Assembly (NCBI GenBank): GCA_964611575.1
Contig: CAZTAJ010000003.1
Location: forward strand, 1 to 64,000
Source: CAITUY01 sp964611575
GTDB taxonomy: Bacteria > Verrucomicrobiota > Kiritimatiellia > CAIKKV01 > CAITUY01
Length of the DNA: 64,000 nucleotides
Direction: 5' to 3'
Shown: positions 9,892 through 18,577 of the stretch, piece by piece
How positions within the stretch are numbered: the first letter of the stretch is position 1
Layout: each line of letters begins with the position of its first letter
The notes under the pieces: model-generated
What the model was told of the DNA's origin: nothing
What the model saw: the letters and a program-made list of their open reading frames with translations, nothing else
Database searches by the model: none
Program-made: the position numbers and the translations under genes

Positions 9892-10704
9892 CTACTTCCG
9901 CCTCAGGTTCGTTACCAGGTAGATCACGAGTTGCGTTAGCAGGTTGACGACAATTCCAGTCATGGCCCCGACGAGTACTGCCGCAGGGTTCCCGCTACCG
10001 AACTTCGTGACCCAAATGCCAATCGCAAACGCCAATAATGTGACAATCAAGAGGAGACGTTCATACCTGAAGACTCTATCCAATACCGTCTTAACATACG
10101 GTCCGTGTATGCTGCCAAATTCCTGCCACGCCCTTCCAACCCGCGGGTCCTTGGCTAAATCCTCCGCGCTCAGAATCAACTCCTTCCTGAACGGCCATAT
10201 CTTGGTCTCGTACCCGTGCTGGCCTGAATATGCCTTGGCAACTGGTCCTGAAAGACGAGAGAACTCAATCTTGGCAATAGGTTCCCCGTCTTGTATTCGA
10301 ATGTAGTTGTTCGAGGTGTTTGTGAGGACTATGCCGAGCCTTCCCGAGAACCCAGGATCTGCGTACGTATTAACAGGCACAATGCCGAGCGAGAACAGGC
10401 TCCCCTTCGCTAAGATGCGTCCCAGCATGCTATCTGGAAGGTCGATCTCCTCCTTAACAATCACAGCAACAGAGTGACGTGGTTTCAGAAGAATGTAGCT
10501 CCCATGCTCAGATCCGGCATCCCGTCTGCTCTCTGGCTCGTCCGAGGAAAGATCATAGTAGATCGGGCTCGCCCGGAGTTCATAGCACGCCTGCTTCAGG
10601 CGGTCAGAGTCAAACCCCTTTGTTATCAAACGCCCACTCTCGGCGAGTGCTCTAACTTCGCTGTCAACCAGTGTCCCTGCCGTGGCTTCTTCACGTTTGC
10701 CCAT
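9892..10704 (-). CDS. Membrane-anchored dCTP deaminase/dUTPase-fold protein, catalytic Glu absent
   Basis: A 270-residue protein. Residues 10-165 match the dCTP deaminase fold: 'YELRAS', 'LKPRHSVAVIVKEEIDLPD', 'KGSLFSLGIVPVNTYADPG', 'SGRLGIVLTN' and 'IAKIEFSRLSGPV'. Compared with E. coli Dcd as I remember it, the catalytic glutamate (in WSGCIVLEF) aligns with valine and the GRSSLAR arginines are not kept, so deamination is doubtful. The C-terminus has two hydrophobic helices ('LLLIVTLLAFAIGIWV' and 'VLVGAMTGIVVNLLTQLVIYLV') ending in LRRK, so it is probably anchored in the inner membrane. Start 10704 has AGAGGAGA just upstream and lies 10 bases after the UvrD stop. Phage-triggered nucleotide-depleting dCTP deaminases are known; this one may instead be a nucleotide sensor coupled to the membrane (inference). 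Confidence 0.8.
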   Translation of the reverse strand: MGKREEATAGTLVDSEVRALAESGRLITKGFDSDRLKQACYELRASPIYYDLSSDEPESRRDAGSEHGSYILLKPRHSVAVIVKEEIDLPDSMLGRILAKGSLFSLGIVPVNTYADPGFSGRLGIVLTNTSNNYIRIQDGEPIAKIEFSRLSGPVAKAYSGQHGYETKIWPFRKELILSAEDLAKDPRVGRAWQEFGSIHGPYVKTVLDRVFRYERLLLIVTLLAFAIGIWVTKFGSGNPAAVLVGAMTGIVVNLLTQLVIYLVTNLRRK

Positions 10705-10714
10705 GGTTTCTCCT

Positions 10715-12703
10715 CTATCCCGCGTGGTGGTCGCTCGTGGGCGGCTCTTGCACGTCCGCCGCGGCTGGCACTTCTTCAACCATCCATCCCAAGTCACTCA
10801 ACCTGGTTCTATCGCGATCCTCAATATGGCCTTTGTGCATTGCCAGACACACCAGGTGGCGTGGTCTGGTGATGCCGACAAAGATGCGTTTGAGGTGCCC
10901 TTTCGGAGCGGTTGCAGCAGCCGCCTTCTTGCGGCCCGACAAGTACGGGACGACCTTCTCAAGATCATGTGCCCGATGGAATGTTTCGAGTACCAGGGTC
11001 GCTGCGTGAGTCTCCCCTTTGACTGCGTGGATCGTCGACACGCTGAATGACACCGTGCGGTGTGTGTCCTCATCCGTGAAGACATACTCATTCACTGACG
11101 GCGCTCTCCCCATCGACATACCCGCTCCATCCGTCTGGTCGCCCCATTCCAAGTAGCTCGCCGCCTCCGCCGTCAATGTGGTCACGCCGAGGTGGCCCAA
11201 GACATGTCGAATGTTCCCGCAGGCTCGACCCCACCAGTCCGCGGAGAACGGTTGGGAGGAAAGACACAACGCCCCCAGCACAATCCTGTACTTATCCAGC
11301 GCACCGGGGGCGCCAGCCTGAAGACGTTCAATAAGGCTTCGCTTGGTGAATCGTCTTCCATCGGCCGCCGTAATGCCTTGCAACACCAACAGCTTCAGGA
11401 ACGCCTTGATTAACAAGTCAGCACCATCGGCGGTTTCGCCGGACGATGCGATCAGGCCGCGAGCGGCTCTGACAGCATCCGCAAGACGGTCCCCTAACTG
11501 GTATCCCCGAGTATGCACCGGCTGAAACGACGGCCAATACTGACCGATGTGCGATGGAAAAGTATCTCCCGAGGCTCCATCCGGCGGGTTCTTCCGAGAG
11601 CCAACGGCCTTCGCGACGAATCCGTGAGCACTGACGTCACATTCCCTCAGCAGCAACTTTCCGAATGCAGGGAAGACGTTGGATATACTGCTTTCATCAA
11701 ACAGGAACACCGTGTGTGCCCTTGCGCCATCACAGCCGTCCCCGCACTCAATGTCCTGCGCTACGATGGCTGTGAGGTTGGAGGCCGCCTTAGCTATGCG
11801 GGTGCCGAATCTCTTCGAGTTCCTCACCCCTAGGTGACTTTCTGCGGGGAACCCTGTCTCACTGTCTTTGGATTCGAGCGAGCCATATATCGCCTGATTC
11901 ACGTCACCAAATCGCTGGACCGTGCTCACGCTATTGAAGCATGCTGCAAGAATCTGGCTCTGCAGTTCTGAGGTATCCTGCATTTCATCAATGAAGACCC
12001 AGGGAAAGCGATACCCGAGGGCGGCGGCCAAGCCTGCGCATGTGGCGAGATGCGCTTGGGCAAACGCATACATGTCGTCATACCTGAACACCCCTTGGTC
12101 AGATACGTCTCTCTTGACTTGCTCCAACTGCTTGAACGTTGGCGTCTTGGGCGCAACGGAGATGTCGCCCCCCGCGCTGCCGAGTGACAGAGCCGTACCC
12201 TCGTACCGCAGTCCCGCAAGGATGCTCGTGCCATTGCGTTGCCTGTCCAGCCATCCGCGAGCGGTCCAGTAGCGACCGAGTCTCTGCTTCGCTCGTTCTG
12301 CAAACGTGTCGTTGTCGATCATGCTGGGATCCCATCCGTTGCTGCGCATGTATGGCAGCGCCAGCATCTGATCGACGAACGACTGAATTGTGCCGACGAA
12401 AGAGGGATACTGGAGAACCTTGTGTGCGCTTGGGTGCAAGGCCAAGCTCTTCTCGACTTCCCTGCGGGCCACATTGGTATGGGAGAGAACACAAATGCCG
12501 CGGTCTTTCCACCGCCACTTGGACGCCAGAATGGCCAGCTTCGCCACTAGCAGCGTCGTCTTGCCGCTACCGGGACACGCTTGCACATCCCTCGTATGGA
12601 GGCATTGGAGCACGGCCGACCTTTCGGGATCCGAGAAGGAGTGCCCCATGCATTGCTCGGCAAGGCGCACATCCTCATCACAGATCTTGAGAGACCTTGG
12701 CAT
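10715..12703 (-). CDS. UvrD/PcrA-type helicase, GajB-like partner of the OLD nuclease
   Basis: A 662-residue superfamily 1 helicase. Walker A is CPGSGKTTLL near residue 43, motif Ia 'CVLSHTNVARREVE', motif II IDEMQDTSE near 238, motif III 'RFGDVNQAIYGS', motif V 'STIHAVKGETHAATL' and motif VI 'FVGITRPRHLV' near 606. The start overlaps the stop of the OLD-family gene by one base (TGATG), so the two are translationally coupled. OLD ATPase/nuclease plus UvrD is the class 2 OLD pair, of which Gabija (GajA-GajB) is the best-known antiphage example. At 662 residues it is longer than the roughly 500 of typical GajB, so I call it Gabija-like rather than Gabija. It ends 10 bases before the dCTP-deaminase-fold gene. 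Confidence 0.85.
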   Translation of the reverse strand: MPRSLKICDEDVRLAEQCMGHSFSDPERSAVLQCLHTRDVQACPGSGKTTLLVAKLAILASKWRWKDRGICVLSHTNVARREVEKSLALHPSAHKVLQYPSFVGTIQSFVDQMLALPYMRSNGWDPSMIDNDTFAERAKQRLGRYWTARGWLDRQRNGTSILAGLRYEGTALSLGSAGGDISVAPKTPTFKQLEQVKRDVSDQGVFRYDDMYAFAQAHLATCAGLAAALGYRFPWVFIDEMQDTSELQSQILAACFNSVSTVQRFGDVNQAIYGSLESKDSETGFPAESHLGVRNSKRFGTRIAKAASNLTAIVAQDIECGDGCDGARAHTVFLFDESSISNVFPAFGKLLLRECDVSAHGFVAKAVGSRKNPPDGASGDTFPSHIGQYWPSFQPVHTRGYQLGDRLADAVRAARGLIASSGETADGADLLIKAFLKLLVLQGITAADGRRFTKRSLIERLQAGAPGALDKYRIVLGALCLSSQPFSADWWGRACGNIRHVLGHLGVTTLTAEAASYLEWGDQTDGAGMSMGRAPSVNEYVFTDEDTHRTVSFSVSTIHAVKGETHAATLVLETFHRAHDLEKVVPYLSGRKKAAAATAPKGHLKRIFVGITRPRHLVCLAMHKGHIEDRDRTRLSDLGWMVEEVPAAADVQEPPTSDHHAG

Positions 12704-14625
12704 CAGGCGCCGCCGCCTCCTATCGCGGTCACGTATGCAAGCGACTCAACAATGTACCTCGGCAGCTTAGCAGCCAGTTCCTCTGCGCTGAAGGGGGACA
12801 TCTCGATTAGTCTGGCCATGCACTGCGCCGTCTCGGCTTTCGACACCTGCTTGCGCCACAAGGGTTCGTAGATTCCTGCCGCGATGGCGTTGCTGGTCAG
12901 CCCCTGGCGCCCCCATTCGTCACAGGTTGTCTTCGCGGCGATGAGGAATGCTTTGGCCTCATCGTCTGTTGGGGTCGAATCCTTTTCGGAGATGCTTCTC
13001 GCCATCTCAATGGCAGCCTGTAACTCCATCCCAAGGCCGCTCACCGCGAGGTCGTACTCAAACGTCCAGTGATCCGAAACACGAGCCTGAACGCAGCCCC
13101 CCTGATATCGTGTGCGACGCGCCTCGCGTGCAGACTTCTCCTCAGCGGGGACTTCTGATTCATAGGTAGGGATCTCGGTTCCTGCTCTGTCTTTCCGCCT
13201 GGGCACATATCCATTCGCCTCGTCGGGAGGTATGTCCCTATCGGCGAGGCACGCCACCCTGACGGGAAGTACGCTTCCATCCTTACGTTGGAAGATCCTG
13301 GCGTAGCGGAACAGACCCACGTGTCCAACGTTGACGATTGACACACCGTGCTTGGATAGATCCTTCCCCATCTTCGCCGCTATCGCGGGAAGCAGTATAT
13401 TCTCCGCATCCCCCTCGACAATGAGGACGCCCTTGGCAAAGAACAAGTTGCCCCTTGTGACATCAAGGAAACGTTCGAGGAAGCGGTAGTCTCCAGGCGC
13501 AAGTGCTGTCAGCTCCGACCTCAGCGGGTATGCGCGCCCCTTCGAGACCAGTGAAAGCGCGACCAGGTTGATTTTCGATGCCAAATTTGGGCTATGAGTG
13601 CTTAGGATAACCTGAACCGACCCCGTGTCTGCCTTGCTCCGCAGGAAGTCGATCATGCGAAGCTGCATCTGCGGGTGCAGATGGGCTTCGGGCTCCTCGA
13701 TCAGCAGCAACGGCATCTCCCCCTCCGAGCCGCCCCCCAGCAGTAACAACTCAGTTGCCATGAACAACACATTATTCGTTCCCAAACCACGTCGGGTGGG
13801 AAGGCCCTGCTCGGGACTGGGCTGAATTCCGAGATCGAGTTTCTCGAGAATCTGTCTCAGGTCGGACTTGTTTCCAACGCCGATCTGGCTGACCAGCGCG
13901 TCGCTGGCAATGGCGAAGTTGCTGAGGTAGTTCGTGTTGAGAGTATCAGCGGAATCCGTAATCACCTTGTTGTGCTGAATGCGATGCTCCGCCTGCCTCA
14001 TGATCCCGACAAGTCGTTGGGGCACCATCGCGGGCTGGGCCTCGTCAAAATCGTTCTCCTTCTCAGCCTCGAAAGTGGGGTGAGCTTGGAGTATCTGCGA
14101 CAACCTGGAGTTTCGACCACTTGAAAGTTCAGATTCCGCATCACGAAGAGGCCGGAGATATGTCGCGCGGAGGAACTCCCTGATGTCACCTTCTATCGCA
14201 CGACCCTCTCCTTCGCTGCCCGAGCGGCACACGGACATAACACGCGAACCGCGTGGACCCGTCGGCTTCTCGCTCAAGGATGCCTTCAGCCACACATACA
14301 GAGTGGGTTGGCCATTCTCTGTCGAGATCCATTCCAAGAACCGTCCCGCGTCTTGCGTCGTCAGCCCCGAGAACCGGCAACAGAGAGAAAGGCTGCTTCG
14401 CCTTGTCCCTGCGGTGACGTGGAAATCGTCCTCCGTCAGACGATTGTATTCGTTGCCGGTGGTCCACAGCACCAGGCGGAGCGCATCAATGATAGCTGTC
14501 TTGCCAGCGTCATTCTCGCCCACCAGGGCGTTGAGTCCTGCCGTGAACTCAAGATCGAGCTGCTTTCCGTCTTCCTTCGAACCGAACACTCTAAAGTTCT
14601 CGGCGAAGAGCTTGGATAGATACAT
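12703..14625 (-). CDS. OLD-family ATP-dependent endonuclease (ABC ATPase + TOPRIM), GajA-like
   Basis: A 640-residue OLD-type protein. The ABC-type ATPase has GENDAGKTAIIDALR near residue 35, a Walker B region 'LLLIEEPEAHLHP' near 310 and the histidine switch 'ILSTHSPNLAS'. The C-terminal TOPRIM domain has 'VLIVEGDAENILLPAIA' near 402 and the acidic 'ACLADRDIPPDE' near 460, the metal-binding residues of OLD nucleases. Start 14625 was chosen because AGGAGAAGAGGAG precedes it and 'MYLSKLFAENFRVFG' is the usual family N-terminus; a longer GTG start at 14664 is unlikely. It is coupled to the UvrD gene downstream. In Gabija, GajA nicks DNA when nucleotides are depleted, which would fit the neighbouring nucleotide-binding protein, but that functional link is inference. 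Confidence 0.87.
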   Translation of the reverse strand: MYLSKLFAENFRVFGSKEDGKQLDLEFTAGLNALVGENDAGKTAIIDALRLVLWTTGNEYNRLTEDDFHVTAGTRRSSLSLCCRFSGLTTQDAGRFLEWISTENGQPTLYVWLKASLSEKPTGPRGSRVMSVCRSGSEGEGRAIEGDIREFLRATYLRPLRDAESELSSGRNSRLSQILQAHPTFEAEKENDFDEAQPAMVPQRLVGIMRQAEHRIQHNKVITDSADTLNTNYLSNFAIASDALVSQIGVGNKSDLRQILEKLDLGIQPSPEQGLPTRRGLGTNNVLFMATELLLLGGGSEGEMPLLLIEEPEAHLHPQMQLRMIDFLRSKADTGSVQVILSTHSPNLASKINLVALSLVSKGRAYPLRSELTALAPGDYRFLERFLDVTRGNLFFAKGVLIVEGDAENILLPAIAAKMGKDLSKHGVSIVNVGHVGLFRYARIFQRKDGSVLPVRVACLADRDIPPDEANGYVPRRKDRAGTEIPTYESEVPAEEKSAREARRTRYQGGCVQARVSDHWTFEYDLAVSGLGMELQAAIEMARSISEKDSTPTDDEAKAFLIAAKTTCDEWGRQGLTSNAIAAGIYEPLWRKQVSKAETAQCMARLIEMSPFSAEELAAKLPRYIVESLAYVTAIGGGGA

Positions 14626-14730
14626 GACTCCTCTTCTCCTATGCCTTGGCTCGTGCTCCCTCACCGAACACCGTGCGAACCGCTTTTTCGTTTCTTAACA
14701 ACCATTGCCCGTGCATCGCTGTCGTCCCTC

Positions 14731-14740
14731 ACGCATGCGT
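14731..14740. promoter_or_regulatory. 10-bp perfect palindrome upstream of the OLD-UvrD pair
   Basis: ACGCATGCGT lies in the 145-base gap between the DUF3732 gene and the OLD gene, one of only two real gaps in the array. It could be an operator or part of a promoter region for the last five genes. I see no convincing -35/-10 pair, so this is only a candidate. Confidence 0.25.
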
Positions 14741-14770
14741 CCGTCCTTCGTGCGTAATCGCAGACCATCA

Positions 14771-16774
14771 TTACGAACCTGCCGCACCTTCTCCCGCCAG
14801 CCATTCAGTCGGGACCAACGACCGTCCACCTATCCATTCTTCGACTGTATTCACATTCTCCAGATTTGCCCATAAATGGGTCGGCGCATGATCCATGACG
14901 ATGATTTGAAAGCCAATTGGGTGGATCCCGGTCAAGAAAGCCGACAACGTAGCGAAGATCTTCCTAACCGCCTCAATGTCTACGTCTTTGCCGACGTGTT
15001 CTCCCGTTTCAGTACTGCCGTTTCCGCTCGGTGGAGTCTTCGGGAAATAAACCTGGCTCGGTTGGTCATATATCTGAAAAGATGGCACCGGGCATCTTGG
15101 GGTATTCAGGAAGTGCTGATGCAAGGCGAGCGTCGCGGCGATATGGTAGGAGAGCCAATTGGACCCGCTTCCCATTTCCCAGAGATAATCGTGCCGCTGC
15201 ATCTTCGTGATGCGCACGGTCAGGTCGTCTATCATCACTTCAATCGGTGCGTTCGGCCATTCCGAGTCGAGGCCAGTAATGATTCGTCCCGCGTTGCTGT
15301 TGACCTGTTGGAGCGCCCTCTTTGTCCGTTCCTTCTCGTCTGCCGCGTGAATCTGCGATCTCAACGCGGAGACTCGTTCCTTCAAGGCGTTCACTTCGGC
15401 AACAAGTCCAGCATCCACGCCAATCTCTTGATACGTCTTCAGTCCCTCCTGAAGCGCACCCACAAAACGGTAGCGTTCTTTGGAGGTGTAAGCGGCGTGG
15501 CGAGCCGCTTCGGACGACTGCTCCAGGTCTCTTCGGCGTCGCTGTATCACGGCAAGTTCTTCAGTAAGGGCCTTCAGCTGCTCCGTAACCGCTAGACGTT
15601 CACGGTCCATTATGGGAGGCACCTTCGCTAGTTTTGCAGCTTCATGTCCATACCTGCGGGCCGATTCGGCAAGCAGTTGAAGTTCCTGCTTCGCCCGTTC
15701 TGATGTCTCTCCGCAAAAAGGGCACGGTCGATCAGGTGCAACTCGCTCCGCCAGCCAGTCGGATAAAGCAAGGCGGTCTGATCTTGTTTGGAGACTCCCC
15801 AGGTACTGCCCAATACTGTCTCCCAGAGTCGCCATGCTGGAAAGCCGTGACTGGAGGGTCCCGACCTGATACGAGACGGCAGCTTCCCGATTGTGGAGTT
15901 CACGGAGTCGGCGTGCTGTTTCAGTGATGTTGCTCACGGCTGTTGCATTGGATTCTTCAATCGCCGTAGCCGCAACATCCTTGAGCAGGCGCACCTGCTC
16001 TGCCCAGGATCCTGGCAATGGTATGTCCGCATGCAGCAACCCGTATTTGACCGCTTGATCGAGAAGACTCGCTACCTCGCCACGCCAACGCACCGAAACC
16101 GCAGTGACTGTCTTGAGTTCGAGCTCCTTCCTCTTGAGTTCCTTCTCCAACTCGACATGCTGGTGCATGAGAACGAGCGTCTGGGCATTGATAGACCCCA
16201 GAGCATAGGGGAATATCTGCTTCAACCGCTGACGGTACTCTGTCTGACCGGTTTTGAAGAACAGAACGTCCGAATTGGCTACGACATTCTGCGGCTGGAA
16301 GACGAAGGACACGAGATCGCGGAAACTGGGGCGTGACCCCTTGATGAATCCCTCAGTGCGTTGCGCCATCGGAAGATCGGTCAATCCCGCGAGTTCGTTC
16401 AATGACTGCTTCATGGCATCCGCAGTTGTGTTGCCACTGGCAATCACATCGGGGATAGAAACGGAAGCGCCACTCTCCACAAACATTTCGCCCGTGGACT
16501 CGTGCTGATCCGGGCCTTTCCGTGCAAACAGCCACTCCGCGCCTTCGACCTGCGCAAGCACCCCAAACCAACAGCACGCATTCCGAATCGTGTCGACCGG
16601 GATAGCGCACTTCGATGCGCCAAGGCAGTAGTCAATGATCGGAATAACGGCCGACTTCCCGGTTCGGGATTCCCCGGTAATCACGTTGACCGAGTTCTCC
16701 CTGAAGGAAACGATTCTGGGGCCGAAGTCCACTTTCTTCGGCCATATGATCACTTTCTTGATCTGGAATTGCAT
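14771..16774 (-). CDS. DUF3732 ABC ATPase of an ABC-three-component system, with zinc hook
   Basis: A 667-residue Rad50/SMC-like ATPase. The N-terminal nucleotide-binding part has 'NVITGESRTGKSAVIPIIDY' near residue 30, the DUF3732 form of Walker A. A long charged coiled coil follows, interrupted near residue 350 by 'RPCPFCGE', a CxxC like the Rad50 zinc hook. The C-terminal Walker B region is 'YDQPSQVYFP' near 566, a hallmark of this family. The start is one base after the stop of the middle-component gene. ABC-3C systems combine such an ATPase with a small middle component and an effector protein, and all three are here in order. It probably senses unusual DNA ends or nucleoprotein structures and licenses the effector (family inference). 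A 145-base gap follows. Confidence 0.88.
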   Translation of the reverse strand: MQFQIKKVIIWPKKVDFGPRIVSFRENSVNVITGESRTGKSAVIPIIDYCLGASKCAIPVDTIRNACCWFGVLAQVEGAEWLFARKGPDQHESTGEMFVESGASVSIPDVIASGNTTADAMKQSLNELAGLTDLPMAQRTEGFIKGSRPSFRDLVSFVFQPQNVVANSDVLFFKTGQTEYRQRLKQIFPYALGSINAQTLVLMHQHVELEKELKRKELELKTVTAVSVRWRGEVASLLDQAVKYGLLHADIPLPGSWAEQVRLLKDVAATAIEESNATAVSNITETARRLRELHNREAAVSYQVGTLQSRLSSMATLGDSIGQYLGSLQTRSDRLALSDWLAERVAPDRPCPFCGETSERAKQELQLLAESARRYGHEAAKLAKVPPIMDRERLAVTEQLKALTEELAVIQRRRRDLEQSSEAARHAAYTSKERYRFVGALQEGLKTYQEIGVDAGLVAEVNALKERVSALRSQIHAADEKERTKRALQQVNSNAGRIITGLDSEWPNAPIEVMIDDLTVRITKMQRHDYLWEMGSGSNWLSYHIAATLALHQHFLNTPRCPVPSFQIYDQPSQVYFPKTPPSGNGSTETGEHVGKDVDIEAVRKIFATLSAFLTGIHPIGFQIIVMDHAPTHLWANLENVNTVEEWIGGRSLVPTEWLAGEGAAGS

Positions 16775-16775
16775 T

Positions 16776-17351
16776 CTATGGCTCCACCTTAAGGGCCTGA
16801 GTTAGTTCTTGCATGGACAACCTGGCGAACCACGCCCCGAGTTTGGTGGCGCCCGCCCCCAATCTCTCTACGGAGTCAGGCAATGATGGCAGCAGAATGT
16901 CGCCGTCAACCCCAACACACCGCTGGCGATCATCGCTGAATGTTAACAGCCTGCACTGCACGGCGGCGAAAAGTGCCTTGCACGTGAGTTCTCGGAAGTC
17001 CACAACCGCACCGTCCACAGCCAGAAGTGCGTCCGGGCCTGCATCTTCATCGCTCGGAGACGATCCGCCGCGTTTCTTCACTTTCTCAGCAGGCTTCTCG
17101 ACGCGAGCAGCTCGGCGTCCGTCCTTTACCTTTGCAAGCGCCTTGTGCAAACCAGACGCTACCTGAGTGCTGCAAATGACATCAGCAATGTCCCGATGCA
17201 GCATCAACGGGAGTACGTAGAACACCATTGTGGACGGCGACGCTGCCTGCTCCTCGTTGCCTTCTTGATACCCAATGGCATAACGCCACAAGAGGTAGGC
17301 GCAGAGCCCTGGGTTCCGAAGTTCCCGTATTTCATCACCAAATGTGTTCAC
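16776..17351 (-). CDS. ABC-three-component system middle component
   Basis: A 191-residue protein beginning with GTG whose first bases overlap the stop of the effector gene (GTGA). The N-terminus 'LRNPGLCAYLLWRYAIGYQE' and the following 'SPSTMVFYVLPLMLHRD' are typical of ABC-3C middle components, which bridge the DUF3732 ATPase and the effector. A lysine/arginine-rich, probably disordered stretch follows (about residues 75-110). The C-terminal third ('LTCKALFAAVQCRLLTFSDD') fits the rest of the family. There is no enzymatic motif, as expected for a structural adaptor. The assignment relies on the N-terminal pattern plus position between two recognisable partners. Confidence 0.75.
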   Translation of the reverse strand: MNTFGDEIRELRNPGLCAYLLWRYAIGYQEGNEEQAASPSTMVFYVLPLMLHRDIADVICSTQVASGLHKALAKVKDGRRAARVEKPAEKVKKRGGSSPSDEDAGPDALLAVDGAVVDFRELTCKALFAAVQCRLLTFSDDRQRCVGVDGDILLPSLPDSVERLGAGATKLGAWFARLSMQELTQALKVEP

Positions 17352-18577
17352 GGTAGTGAGTCCTTACGCTTTGCGGCCTTTGCCTTTAGGTCATGGTAGC
17401 CCGGATGCCACCACACGACCTCCGTATCGGCCATCTCGTGGTAACTGCCTGGCACAAAACCCGAAGGCACATCCATATTCTCGATCCGCGTGTGACCATC
17501 GGCACAGTCTGTGTAGATGAGCACCCCACGATCTACGTCGCGTAACCCGGCATCAGAAATGCGTACTCGCTCTGTGACATTGTCCCACCGCCTCTTCAGC
17601 GAAGCCTCGAAATCCTTAAGACCCTTTGCGTGCACTCTTTGCGCTTCAACCCATTTTGATCGGGTAACTGAGGCACGGAGCTTATCCTCTATGGCCTGCA
17701 TCAGCCTGTCGCGGGAGAAGTCGATATACAGAAGCTGTTGCACATACGTGCGGGATTGAAGTTCTTGGTTCGTCTCCGATTCCGACGGAGAGTAGTCAAA
17801 CGCCTCCAACACATGGTGCGCACCTACCCGTTGCTGGTACTGCTTCAGTTCCTCTATGAGTTCGTCACGGCTGATCCGAGCATCCTGATGACCCCCAATG
17901 GCGGCGTTGATCTTCTGTCTGATCCAGCTGTCGCCATGGTAGATGAGATCCAGTTCAATCGACGAGTGAACCACTTGGTTCTTGGCAAAGTACTCCTTAA
18001 TTTCTTTGAGGTGATCGCCACTGCCGCATTCGTAGACGAAATGCTGGATCATCTTGGAGACAAGGTCGCAATGGTCAGTGAAGGCGCGCGCGAATCTCTT
18101 GATGTGCTTGCGGACTGTCTCACCAACTTCCGAGAAGCCGTCCTCTGTGGTGTCAACTCCACGCAGTTCATCAAGGATTGCTTGCACTGTCGCCTTGCAC
18201 TCCTCGGGGCTTTGTGCGTCTCTGAGGCGATCCGCAAACGCGCCTTGGCATGGCTTCGCTATCCACAGAAAGAACGTTGTCTTCTCAGGAGACAGTTGCC
18301 CTGAAGACACTGCCTCAGCCCAGTTCGCCAGTGTCTTCCACAGATCCACGCTGCGGTCAGAAACCGGATTTCCGTCCAGCGATGACTTGTCTTGTTCTGC
18401 AAGAACCGTCTTGTCGGGGCGCTCAACACCGACATCATCAAACACTTCCATGCTGACGATGCTGCTAGGTGGTGAGGTGAGAAGGCGATAGAAGACACGG
18501 TCATACTGCAGCGAATAGCCCAGTGCCTGTCCCGCTGCCGCTGTCTTGGAGATAGGGTCTATGGATGGTTCAGTCAT
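17348..18577 (-). CDS. ABC-three-component effector with PD-(D/E)XK (Cap4/DUF4297-like) N-terminus
   Basis: A 409-residue protein. The N-terminus has the layout of Cap4/DUF4297-like nucleases: 'AAGQALGYSLQYDRVFYRLL', then 'VSMEVFDDVGVE' (E44, D47, D48) and 'LAEQDKSSL' (Q62, K64), followed by 'VDLWKTLANWAEAV'. This matches a PD-(D/E)XK core, with 'QDK' where many relatives have QxK. The remaining 250 residues are helical and resemble the C-terminal domain ABC-3C effectors use to bind the middle component. ATGA overlaps join it to the methylase upstream, and GTGA to the middle component downstream. It probably cleaves DNA when released by the ATPase. ABC-3C membership is well supported; nuclease activity is inferred. 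Confidence 0.75.
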   Translation of the reverse strand: MTEPSIDPISKTAAAGQALGYSLQYDRVFYRLLTSPPSSIVSMEVFDDVGVERPDKTVLAEQDKSSLDGNPVSDRSVDLWKTLANWAEAVSSGQLSPEKTTFFLWIAKPCQGAFADRLRDAQSPEECKATVQAILDELRGVDTTEDGFSEVGETVRKHIKRFARAFTDHCDLVSKMIQHFVYECGSGDHLKEIKEYFAKNQVVHSSIELDLIYHGDSWIRQKINAAIGGHQDARISRDELIEELKQYQQRVGAHHVLEAFDYSPSESETNQELQSRTYVQQLLYIDFSRDRLMQAIEDKLRASVTRSKWVEAQRVHAKGLKDFEASLKRRWDNVTERVRISDAGLRDVDRGVLIYTDCADGHTRIENMDVPSGFVPGSYHEMADTEVVWWHPGYHDLKAKAAKRKDSLP

